DNA of 8,070 nt from NCBI GenBank assembly GCA_050288085.1, contig JBNKDD010000264.1, positions 1 through 8,070 on the forward strand, in the 5' to 3' direction. A program made the position numbers and the translations under genes. Source of the DNA: JBNKDD01 sp050288085. GTDB lineage: Bacteria > Chloroflexota > Anaerolineae > Aggregatilineales > UBA3940. Below are positions 1-5,855 of this stretch, piece by piece. Positions within the stretch are counted from its first letter, which is position 1, and every line of letters begins with the position of its first letter. The notes below the pieces were generated by a model. It was not told where the DNA came from. It made no database searches and worked only from the letters and a program-made list of their open reading frames with translations.

Positions 1-222
1 TACCGGCTGCCCTGCCTGACGACGGTGCGCATCCCGGACGGTATCAAGGATGAGTTGGCTATCCGCCGCCGCCTGCTCAATGAGTTCAATATTGAGATTG
101 CCGGAGGACTCGGCGTGGGCAAGGGTAAGTTATGGCGGATCGGCCTGATGGGGTATTCTGCCCGCCCGGAGAATGTGTTGGCGCTGTTGGGGGCGCTGGA
201 CTACATTCTGCATAAGTCGTAG
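1..222 (+). CDS. Class V aminotransferase, alanine/serine-glyoxylate type (3' end only)
   Basis: Only the last 73 residues are present; the frame is open to the left edge, so the true start lies outside. The visible part has the C-terminal small-domain signature of PLP-dependent alanine-glyoxylate/serine-pyruvate aminotransferases: a strand with LPCLTTVRIPDG (residues 3-14), then IEIAGGLG (31-38), then LWRIGLMGYSARPENV (44-59). The Arg in WRIGLMG (residue 46) matches the family residue that binds the substrate carboxylate (Arg360 of human AGT). The PLP lysine is outside the window. The expected reaction is transfer of an amino group from alanine or serine to glyoxylate, giving glycine, in the cytoplasm. 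Substrate choice cannot be read from this fragment. A GC-rich stem-loop starts 22 nt after the stop. The family call is firm, the exact substrate is inferred. Confidence 0.88.
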   Translation, partial: YRLPCLTTVRIPDGIKDELAIRRRLLNEFNIEIAGGLGVGKGKLWRIGLMGYSARPENVLALLGALDYILHKS

Positions 223-244
223 GCTCACCCTCTAAGAACCTCAC

Positions 245-295
245 CCCCTCTCCGATCAGCAAGCCGATGATCAGCTCGCTGATTCTGGAGAGGGG
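245..295 (+). terminator. Two-tier GC-rich stem-loop after the aminotransferase gene (possible terminator)
   Basis: The outer arms 245-253 (CCCCTCTCC) and 287-295 (GGAGAGGGG) pair perfectly over 9 bp. Inside them, 255-260 (ATCAGC) pairs with 278-283 (GCTGAT), leaving a small asymmetric bulge and a 17-nt loop. GATCAGC also occurs twice in direct orientation (254-260 and 269-275), so an alternative fold is possible. No T-run follows, so this is not a classic intrinsic terminator. It may protect the 3' end, act with a factor, or be a dispersed intergenic repeat. The structure is seen directly; the termination role is inferred. Confidence 0.45.
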
Positions 296-342
296 AGTCA
301 GAATGCACACTTGTTGGGCGTGCTGGTGGGGGTGCTTTTACC

Positions 343-368
343 GGACACGGCATGTCGTGTCCCTACGG
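343..368 (+). repeat. Palindrome+CTACGG element, copy 1
   Basis: Positions 343-362 form a 20-nt palindrome centred on CA|TG (arms GGACACGGCA and TGTCGTGTCC; the only non-Watson-Crick pair is G350-T355, a wobble in RNA). CTACGG follows at once at 363-368. A second element with the same build lies at 2321-2346. This copy ends 29 nt before the ATG of the ADP-ribosylglycohydrolase gene, and an A6 run follows at 373-378. It could be a dispersed REP-like repeat, a regulator-binding site or a leader hairpin; the sequence alone does not decide. Confidence 0.6.
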
Positions 369-387
369 GAGCAAAAAACTCATGAGT

Positions 388-391
388 AGGA
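388..391 (+). promoter_or_regulatory. Ribosome binding site for the ADP-ribosylglycohydrolase gene
   Basis: AGGA at 388-391 lies 6 nt before the ATG at 398 but only 3 nt before the adjoining in-frame GTG at 395. This spacing favours ATG 398 as the start; the two choices differ by one residue. Confidence 0.6.
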
Positions 392-397
392 TTTGTG

Positions 398-1321
398 ATG
401 TCTGATCAGACGCGTCTTGAACGCGCCCGCGTTTCGCTTGAAGGGCTGGCAGTGGGGGATGCTTTTGGTGAGCAGTTCTTCTACGTCAATCCTCAATCGC
501 TGATGTACCGGTTTGAAGGCCGTGAGATGCCGGATGGCCCCTGGCATTTCACGGACGATACCAATATGGCGCTGTCGATTTACGAGGTTCTGCGCCGGTA
601 TGGGGAGATCGACCAGGATCAGCTAGCGGCGAGTTTTGCCGAGCATTACCATCCACATAGAGGTTACGGGCCAGCGATGCACGGTTTGCTTGCCCGGATT
701 GGGGATGGTGAACCCTGGCAGCAAGCAGCCTCCAGCCTGTTCGAGGGGATGGGGTCGTATGGGAACGGGTCGGCGATGCGGGTTGCTCCGGTCGGGGCGT
801 ACTTTGCGGACGATCTCAAGGCGACTGCCGAACATGCCCGCCGAGCGGCTGAGGTGACTCATGCTCATCCTGATGCGGCTGCCGGAGCAATCGCGGTGGC
901 GGTCGGGGTGGCAGTCGCCTGGCAATGTCGCGAATCGGGCGAGCGACCGGATCGGCGGGAATTTATCGAGCGGGTGCTGCCTCATGTGCCGGACAGCGAA
1001 GTCCGGGCGCGGCTCCGGCATGCCCGTGACTTAGCGCCTGGATCATCGGTGCGGCTGGCTATCGCTGCCCTGGGTAACGGCAGCCGGGTCACCTGCCAGG
1101 ATACGGTTCTGTTTGTGTTGTGGTGTGCGGGCGAGCAGCTCGATAATTTCGAGGAAGCGCTGTGGCTGACGGCCAGAGGATTAGGTGACGTGGATACCAC
1201 CTGTGCGATGGTTGGGGGGATTGTGGCGGCCTATACCGGGGCTGAGGCTATCCCAGAGGAGTGGATAGAAAAACGAGAAGTGCTCCCGGAATGGCCGTTT
1301 GGTGAATGGCCCTCGCCCTAA
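398..1321 (+). CDS. ADP-ribosylglycohydrolase (DraG/ARH family)
   Basis: This 307-residue protein carries the ordered motifs of the ADP-ribosylglycohydrolase family (PF03747): GLAVGDAFG (16-24), FTDDTNMA (51-58) with the metal-binding TDDT, GNGSAMRVAPVG (122-133), THAHPD (154-159), and GDVDTTCAMVGG (263-274) with Asp264, Asp266 and Thr267 of the second metal cluster. Members use two Mg2+ or Mn2+ ions to hydrolyse ADP-ribose from proteins or small molecules in the cytoplasm. Length is normal for the family and no key metal ligand appears lost. The usual GG before the last Asp is LG here. No ADP-ribosyltransferase, dinitrogenase reductase or macrodomain gene is in the window, so the target is unknown. 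ATG 398 is preferred over GTG 395 because of the AGGA site. A hairpin overlaps the stop codon, suggesting the transcript ends here. Confidence 0.92.
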   Translation: MSDQTRLERARVSLEGLAVGDAFGEQFFYVNPQSLMYRFEGREMPDGPWHFTDDTNMALSIYEVLRRYGEIDQDQLAASFAEHYHPHRGYGPAMHGLLARIGDGEPWQQAASSLFEGMGSYGNGSAMRVAPVGAYFADDLKATAEHARRAAEVTHAHPDAAAGAIAVAVGVAVAWQCRESGERPDRREFIERVLPHVPDSEVRARLRHARDLAPGSSVRLAIAALGNGSRVTCQDTVLFVLWCAGEQLDNFEEALWLTARGLGDVDTTCAMVGGIVAAYTGAEAIPEEWIEKREVLPEWPFGEWPSP

Positions 1322-1342
1322 ATCCCTCCCTCAGGGCGAGGG
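1310..1342 (+). terminator. Hairpin overlapping the stop codon of the ADP-ribosylglycohydrolase gene
   Basis: CCCTCGCCCT (1310-1319) and AGGGCGAGGG (1333-1342) form a perfect 10-bp GC-rich stem with a 13-nt loop. The left arm encodes the last residues of the protein and contains the T of its TAA stop (1319-1321). Only short T/A-rich sequence follows and there is no clear T-run, so termination is likely but not textbook. Confidence 0.6.
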
Positions 1343-1351
1343 ACTTAAAGA

Positions 1352-1382
1352 CTGACTGTTCTTGTGTGTGTGAAAGTATAAC
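1352..1382 (+). promoter_or_regulatory. Tentative sigma-70-like promoter before the DUF2785 gene
   Basis: TATAAC at 1377-1382 resembles a -10 box. CTGACT at 1352-1357 matches 4 of 6 bases of TTGACA, but with a 19-nt gap, longer than ideal. It sits after the upstream hairpin and about 80 nt before the ATG at 1463, where a promoter would be expected. The evidence is weak. Confidence 0.25.
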
Positions 1383-1462
1383 GGATATTATCATCTCCCA
1401 GGGCCAGGGGATGAGGGCCACTACTAAGCCTTCTCGATTTTGGAGAGGTTAAGGATAACTTC

Positions 1463-2314
1463 ATGCAAGATAAAGCATTCTGGCGGAAAATTATTGATAC
1501 AGACTATGCCGTGCCGGATGGGTATACGGCAGCCGAATTGACCGGTGAGTTGTTCGATTATCTGAGTTCCACCGATCCTGAACTGCGTGACACATTTGGC
1601 TATTTTATTTTTTCTAGTTGGGTGCTGGCGGATCGCCTTACGGTGGATGAGCTGCGTGCGTTGATCCCACGTTTGCAAGAACTGCTCACTATCGGCATCG
1701 GTGAACAGGGTACCGATACCGTATTTGGGCGCACGTTTGGCGCGTTGTGGCTGGCAGTCATCATGCTTTACGACACTCAGCGCCAACAATTTATGACGGT
1801 GGCCGAAACCCGCAGCGTGATGGACAGCGCGTTGGCATATTTTGCGCAGGAAAAAGATTTGCGAGGCTATGTTGAGGGCAAAGGGTGGGCGCATTCCTGC
1901 GCGCATACCGCCGATCTGATCGATGAACTGGTGCAGCACCGGCATCTGGGGATTGATGATGTGGTGCGACTGCTCAATGCGATTGCGCATAAAGCCCAGG
2001 CGTTGACCGGCACTATCTTCCAGCATGAAGAGGATGAACGCATGGCCTATGCTGTCGTGACGGCATTCCAGAATGAACTGGTCACGGCGGAGGTGGTCAC
2101 AGCGTGGCTCAAGCTCTTCGAGGATTGGGCAGAAGATCACCCTCGTTATTCTTATTCGGGTGATCCGGCCATGTGGGGCTGCTATGTGAATGTGAAGAAT
2201 CTGCTGCGCAGCGTCTATACCCGGTTAAATCTGGCGGAAGACGTAACAGATACAGCACGCACGTATATCCCTGCGGTGGAAAAAACGCTCAGACTGTATA
2301 CTCTCCGCATGTAG
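1463..2314 (+). CDS. DUF2785 domain protein
   Basis: The 283-residue product fits the DUF2785 family (PF10978), which has no established activity. It is mostly helical by composition. The most recognisable segment is LRGYVEGKGWAHSCAHTADL (133-152), with the conserved GWAH and the following His and Asp; a second charged stretch is HEEDERMAYAV (188-198). The clustered His/Asp/Glu could suggest a metal or catalytic site, but that is inference. There is no signal peptide or membrane segment, so it is probably cytoplasmic. AAGGA at 1451-1455, 7 nt before ATG 1463, supports this start. The gene lies 141 nt after the ADP-ribosylglycohydrolase, with a hairpin between, and a palindromic element begins 6 nt after its stop. 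It is probably transcribed separately from its left neighbour. The family assignment is by remembered motif, not by a search. Confidence 0.8.
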   Translation: MQDKAFWRKIIDTDYAVPDGYTAAELTGELFDYLSSTDPELRDTFGYFIFSSWVLADRLTVDELRALIPRLQELLTIGIGEQGTDTVFGRTFGALWLAVIMLYDTQRQQFMTVAETRSVMDSALAYFAQEKDLRGYVEGKGWAHSCAHTADLIDELVQHRHLGIDDVVRLLNAIAHKAQALTGTIFQHEEDERMAYAVVTAFQNELVTAEVVTAWLKLFEDWAEDHPRYSYSGDPAMWGCYVNVKNLLRSVYTRLNLAEDVTDTARTYIPAVEKTLRLYTLRM

Positions 2315-2320
2315 AGCCCT

Positions 2321-2346
2321 GGGAGCAGCATGCTGCGCCCCTACGG
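2321..2346 (+). repeat. Palindrome+CTACGG element, copy 2
   Basis: A 20-nt palindrome at 2321-2340 (arms GGGAGCAGCA and TGCTGCGCCC, one mismatch A2324/G2337) is followed directly by CTACGG at 2341-2346. GTAG at 2311-2314, overlapping the DUF2785 stop, can also pair with CTAC at 2341-2344 and extend the structure. It is 18/26 identical to copy 1 at 343-368, and most arm differences are compensated on the other arm. It ends 28 nt before the first ATG of the dehydrogenase gene, and an A5 run follows at 2360-2364. Confidence 0.6.
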
Positions 2347-2374
2347 ATAGACACTAAACAAAAAGAGACAAGCT

Positions 2375-5284
2375 ATGATGATGATGATTGGTCAGGAAGC
2401 CCGCGAAGCCAGCAAGGAACTCATTCACGATCTGCGTCAGACTGTCTCGGAAACCGCCTTTGACCGGATGACGCGCCTGTTATTCAGCACCGACGCCAGC
2501 ATTTACCAGATGATGCCCGTCGGTGTTGTGTTTCCACGTGATGCTGACGAAGCGGCGGCTGCCGTTGAGATCGCCGGGAAGCATGGCGTGCCGGTCCTGC
2601 CGCGGGGTGGGGGCAGCAGCCTGGCCGGGCAGTCCGTCAATCACGCCCTGGTGATCGATTTCTCCCGCCACATGGACCGGGTAATCGAAATCGACACCGC
2701 GGCCAAAATCGTCTGCGCCCAGCCGGGGATCACATTGGGGGCATTAAATCGGGTGGTAGGCAAACGTGGGTTGATGTTTGGCCCCGATCCGGCCAGCGGC
2801 GACCGGGCCACGATGGGCGGGATTGTGGGCAATAATGCGACAGGTTCGCATTCGATTGTGTATGGGATGTCGGTCGATCATGTGCTGGCGCTGGATACGA
2901 TATTGGCGGATGGCAGCCGGGTTACCTTCGATGCTTTGAACGGCGATTCGTGGGCAGATCGGGGCAAGCGTCCGGGGTTGGAGGGACAGATTTATCAAGC
3001 TGTTCCCGGCATCCTGGAGCGTTATGCCGATCAGATCGCCAGCCGGTATCCGCAAACTTTCCGCACTGTGGCGGGCTACGGGTTGAATCAACTGGCGGGG
3101 GTGGACTCGCCGAATCTCGCCAAGCTGCTGGTCGGGTCGGAGGGGACGTTGGGGGTCACAACCGAGGCGAGGCTGAATCTCGTCCCGGTGCCGAAGGTCA
3201 AGCGGCTGGCGCTGGTTCACTTCTCCGAGATGCGGGCGGCGTTGGAAGCCGTGCCCGAACTGTTGAAGACCGATCCGTCTGCCATCGAGATGCTCGATAA
3301 GATGATGCTCGATCTGACCCGTGAAAGTGCCGAATATCGCCACCTGCTAACCTATATCGAGGGGGATCCGGCGATTGTGCTGTTTGTCGAATATGCCGGG
3401 GAGAACGAATCGGAGCTTGATGCCGGAATTGACCGGTTGAAGGCAGCGCTCAACCGGATTCATCATCACGATCCGCTGGTGGTGCTGTCCGATCCGGCAC
3501 AGCAGGCAGAAGTCTGGAGCGTTCGATCCGTTGGACTGGGCATCTTGATGAGTATCCGGGGCGATACCAAGCCGCTGCCCTTTATCGAGGATGCGGCGGT
3601 GCCGGTCGAGCATCTGGCGGACTATATTACGCATATTCACCAGGTTGCGCACGAGGCCGGGGTTGATCAGGTGGCGATGTATGCTCATGCCAGCGCGGGC
3701 TGTCTGCATATCCGCCCGATGGTGAATCTCAAGACAAAAGACGGTGTCCGGCAGATCAGGGAGATCGGGCAAGGGGCGCTTGAGTTGGTCATGGAATATA
3801 AGGGGACGATCAGCGGGGAGCACGGGCAGGGGATCGCCCGGAGCGAATTCGGAGAGCAGCTGTTCGGGCCGGAGTTGATGCAGGCTTTCCACGAGGTTAA
3901 GGCGGCCTTTGATCCGAAAGGGATTATGAATCCCGGCAAGATTATCGATGCACCCCGGATGGATGACGAATCGCTGCTGCGGTTTGGTTCGGATTACAGC
4001 ACGCCGTATGCGCTTCAAAACACGGTGATGAACTTCGACAGCGATGGGGGATTCGCCCGGTCGGTTGAGATGTGCAACGGGGCGGGGGTGTGTCGCAAGC
4101 TGGATCAGGGGGTGATGTGCCCGTCGTTTATGGTCACCCGTGATGAAGCCCACAGCACGCGCGGACGGGCCAATGCGCTCCGGGCTGCGATGATGGGCCT
4201 GCTGGGGCCGGATGGGATGACCTCGAAAGAGCTGTACGAGGTGTTCGAGCTGTGCATTGCCTGTAAAGCCTGTAAATCGGAATGCCCGTCGGTGGTTGAT
4301 GTCGCCAAAATGCGGGGCGAGTTCCTGCAAAATTATTATGATCAACACGGCACGCCGCTGCGGTCGCTGCTGTTTGCCAATATTGCCAGTATGGATCGAT
4401 TGGGGCAACCGGTCTGGCCGCTGGCGAATCTGATGATGGCCGGGCCGGTTAAGTGGGTGATGGTGGGGATGGGCGTCCACCCGAATCGGACGCTGCCCAA
4501 GCTCGCACCGCAGACCTTCACCCGGTGGTATGGTCAGCATCGGTCACAGACCCCGGCGAAACAAGGCAAAGTGGTGCTGTTTGTGGATACGTTCATGCAG
4601 CACAATGAACCGAATATCGGGCAGGCGGCGGTCAAGGTGCTGGAGGCGGGCGGCTACGAGGTAATCATTGTTCAGAAGGATGACGGGCGTCCGGCGGTAT
4701 CGAAGGGACAATTAAGAATGGCGGCAAAACTTGCCCGACAGAACGTCACAGTGCTGGCCCCTTACGCCGAAGAGGGGATCGCGATTGTCGGGTGTGAACC
4801 GAGCGCGATGGCGATGATGGTTGACGAGTATCCCAGCATGGTGCCGGGTGAGCAGGCGCAGGCAGTCGCGGAGCAGGCGATGTTGATCGAGCAGTTTATC
4901 GTGCGTGAGGTCGAAGCGGGGCGGCTTAAGTTGACGTTTGATGAGACTCCGCGCAAGGTGCTGCTGCATGGGCATTGCAATCAGAAGGCGCTGTTCGGGA
5001 CGAAGTGTACTCACCAGATGTTGGGCCTGATTCCGAACTGCACGGTTGAGGAAGTCGAGTCTAGCTGCTGTGGGATGGCCGGGTCGTTTGGTTATGAGAA
5101 AGAACATTATGAGATCTCGATCCAGATGGCCGAGCGGTCGCTGGCTCCCGCGGTACGAGCGGCCTCCGCTGATACGATTATCTGTGCGTTGGGGACATCC
5201 TGCCGCGATCAGATCGAGCATACGGCGCAGCGTCAGGGGCTGCATCCGATAGAGGTGCTGGCGGGGGCGATGGTTGGTGGGTAG
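2375..5284 (+). CDS. FAD-linked 2-hydroxyacid dehydrogenase with Fe-S and CCG domains (GlcD-GlcF/YdiJ-like fusion)
   Basis: This 969-residue protein joins in one chain what glycolate oxidase splits into GlcD and GlcF, like E. coli YdiJ. Residues about 45-270 are the PCMH-type FAD-binding domain (FAD_binding_4), with PRGGGSSLAGQSV (76-88) and MGGIVGNNATGSHS (147-160). Residues about 275-525 are the FAD-oxidase C-terminal domain, with AHASAGCLHIRP (437-448) and SGEHGQGIARSEFG (480-493). Fe-S ligands follow: C567, C573 and C582 in CNGAGVC...MCP, then C627, C630, C633 and C637 in CIACKACKSECP. A CCG domain ends the protein, with HGHCNQKA (865-872) and CCGMAGSFG (898-906). It should oxidise a D-2-hydroxyacid and pass electrons via the Fe-S clusters to a quinone or other carrier. 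D-lactate, glycolate and D-2-hydroxyglutarate all remain possible. There is no membrane helix. Four tandem ATG codons begin the frame, and the ribosome site is weak (AGAG, 2364-2367). The NTF2-like gene follows after 33 nt. Confidence 0.9.
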   Translation: MMMMIGQEAREASKELIHDLRQTVSETAFDRMTRLLFSTDASIYQMMPVGVVFPRDADEAAAAVEIAGKHGVPVLPRGGGSSLAGQSVNHALVIDFSRHMDRVIEIDTAAKIVCAQPGITLGALNRVVGKRGLMFGPDPASGDRATMGGIVGNNATGSHSIVYGMSVDHVLALDTILADGSRVTFDALNGDSWADRGKRPGLEGQIYQAVPGILERYADQIASRYPQTFRTVAGYGLNQLAGVDSPNLAKLLVGSEGTLGVTTEARLNLVPVPKVKRLALVHFSEMRAALEAVPELLKTDPSAIEMLDKMMLDLTRESAEYRHLLTYIEGDPAIVLFVEYAGENESELDAGIDRLKAALNRIHHHDPLVVLSDPAQQAEVWSVRSVGLGILMSIRGDTKPLPFIEDAAVPVEHLADYITHIHQVAHEAGVDQVAMYAHASAGCLHIRPMVNLKTKDGVRQIREIGQGALELVMEYKGTISGEHGQGIARSEFGEQLFGPELMQAFHEVKAAFDPKGIMNPGKIIDAPRMDDESLLRFGSDYSTPYALQNTVMNFDSDGGFARSVEMCNGAGVCRKLDQGVMCPSFMVTRDEAHSTRGRANALRAAMMGLLGPDGMTSKELYEVFELCIACKACKSECPSVVDVAKMRGEFLQNYYDQHGTPLRSLLFANIASMDRLGQPVWPLANLMMAGPVKWVMVGMGVHPNRTLPKLAPQTFTRWYGQHRSQTPAKQGKVVLFVDTFMQHNEPNIGQAAVKVLEAGGYEVIIVQKDDGRPAVSKGQLRMAAKLARQNVTVLAPYAEEGIAIVGCEPSAMAMMVDEYPSMVPGEQAQAVAEQAMLIEQFIVREVEAGRLKLTFDETPRKVLLHGHCNQKALFGTKCTHQMLGLIPNCTVEEVESSCCGMAGSFGYEKEHYEISIQMAERSLAPAVRAASADTIICALGTSCRDQIEHTAQRQGLHPIEVLAGAMVGG

Positions 5285-5317
5285 CTATGGCTAACGTAGA
5301 AAGGGGAACAAAGAGAA

Positions 5318-5725
5318 ATGACAACACAATCGAGCAAAACAGCCTCAAAATCACCAGTGGTAGATGCTGAAGCCATCAAGCAAGCAGCCTCCGATTACAT
5401 TGATGGTTGGTATGAAGGAGATGCTGTACGGATGGAAAGATGTCTCCATCCAGATTTGGCTAAGAGGGAGTTGTCGGTTCATCCTCAAACCGGAAGAAGT
5501 ATGCTTTCACCGGTGAGCACCACATGGATGATCGAGTATACGCGGGCTGGAGGAGGGATCGATACGCCAGCAGGGGACCGGGATTTTGAAGTCACCATCC
5601 TGGATATCTGGAAAGATATTGCCAGTGTCAGAGTGGTCGCATCAGGTTTCACTGATTACCTGCACCTGGCCAGATTCAACGGAGAGTGGGTGGTTGTAAA
5701 TGCATTGTGGCAAAGGCACAGCTAG
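5318..5725 (+). CDS. NTF2-like small protein (putative lumazine-binding fold, Lumazine_bd_2)
   Basis: The 135-residue product has the pattern of the SnoaL/NTF2-like superfamily, closest by eye to Lumazine_bd_2 (PF12893). An N-terminal helix AIKQAASDYIDGWYEGD (19-35) leads to HPDLAKREL (44-52). Alternating strands follow: DFEVTILDIWKDIASVRVVA (89-108), then YLHLARFNGEWVVVNALWQ (114-132), with the typical closing FNGEW-VVNALW. These proteins form small cone-shaped dimers that bind or convert small molecules, but this one's ligand is unknown. It is probably cytoplasmic. ATG 5318 has AAGGGG (5301-5306) 11 nt upstream and AGAG (5312-5315) nearer. The gene starts 33 nt after the dehydrogenase stop and may be co-transcribed with it. 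Its base composition is visibly richer in A/T than its neighbour, which may hint at a different history or expression level. A strong terminator hairpin lies downstream. Confidence 0.75.
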   Translation: MTTQSSKTASKSPVVDAEAIKQAASDYIDGWYEGDAVRMERCLHPDLAKRELSVHPQTGRSMLSPVSTTWMIEYTRAGGGIDTPAGDRDFEVTILDIWKDIASVRVVASGFTDYLHLARFNGEWVVVNALWQRHS

Positions 5726-5807
5726 GACAAAAGACCTCTTGACTGCCACATGCACCGTACAGATAGGAAAGAAGACAACCACACATCAATTGACGAAAAA
5801 GAGTCAA

Positions 5808-5840
5808 AAAGGGCGATGCTGTTTCGAGGCATCGCCCTTT
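5808..5840. terminator. Intrinsic terminator hairpin between convergent genes, likely bidirectional
   Basis: AAAGGGCGATGC (5808-5819) and GCATCGCCCTTT (5829-5840) are perfect 12-bp inverted repeats with a 9-nt loop. Read on the minus strand, the stem ends in a T5 run (complement of A5806-A5810), a classic intrinsic terminator for the DUF11 gene, whose stop is 15 nt upstream of the stem. On the plus strand it ends in TTT with another TTCTTT at 5845-5850, so it can also stop transcription from the NTF2-like gene. Confidence 0.9.
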
Positions 5841-5855
5841 GGCGTTCTTTGAGGG

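Noticed and set aside
1395..1417. GC-rich string that on the minus strand reads CCCTCATCCCCTGG plus CCCTGGGAG, resembling dispersed CCCTC-type intergenic repeats
   Set aside because: Only one loose copy in the window and no good inverted partner; the resemblance is from memory and cannot be supported here.
1424..2140. A 238-codon minus-strand open frame opposite the DUF2785 gene
   Set aside because: No family motif; the plus-strand frame has a ribosome site and the DUF2785 signature.
3347..4540. A 397-codon open frame on the minus strand inside the dehydrogenase gene
   Set aside because: The product is His/Arg/Pro-rich with no recognisable domain, and the plus-strand gene has clear FAD and Fe-S motifs throughout this stretch. 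It is a shadow of GC-rich coding.
5738..5770. TTGACT at 5738 as a possible -35 box in the convergent intergenic region
   Set aside because: No convincing -10 box at the right distance, and it would point straight into a terminator and an opposing gene.
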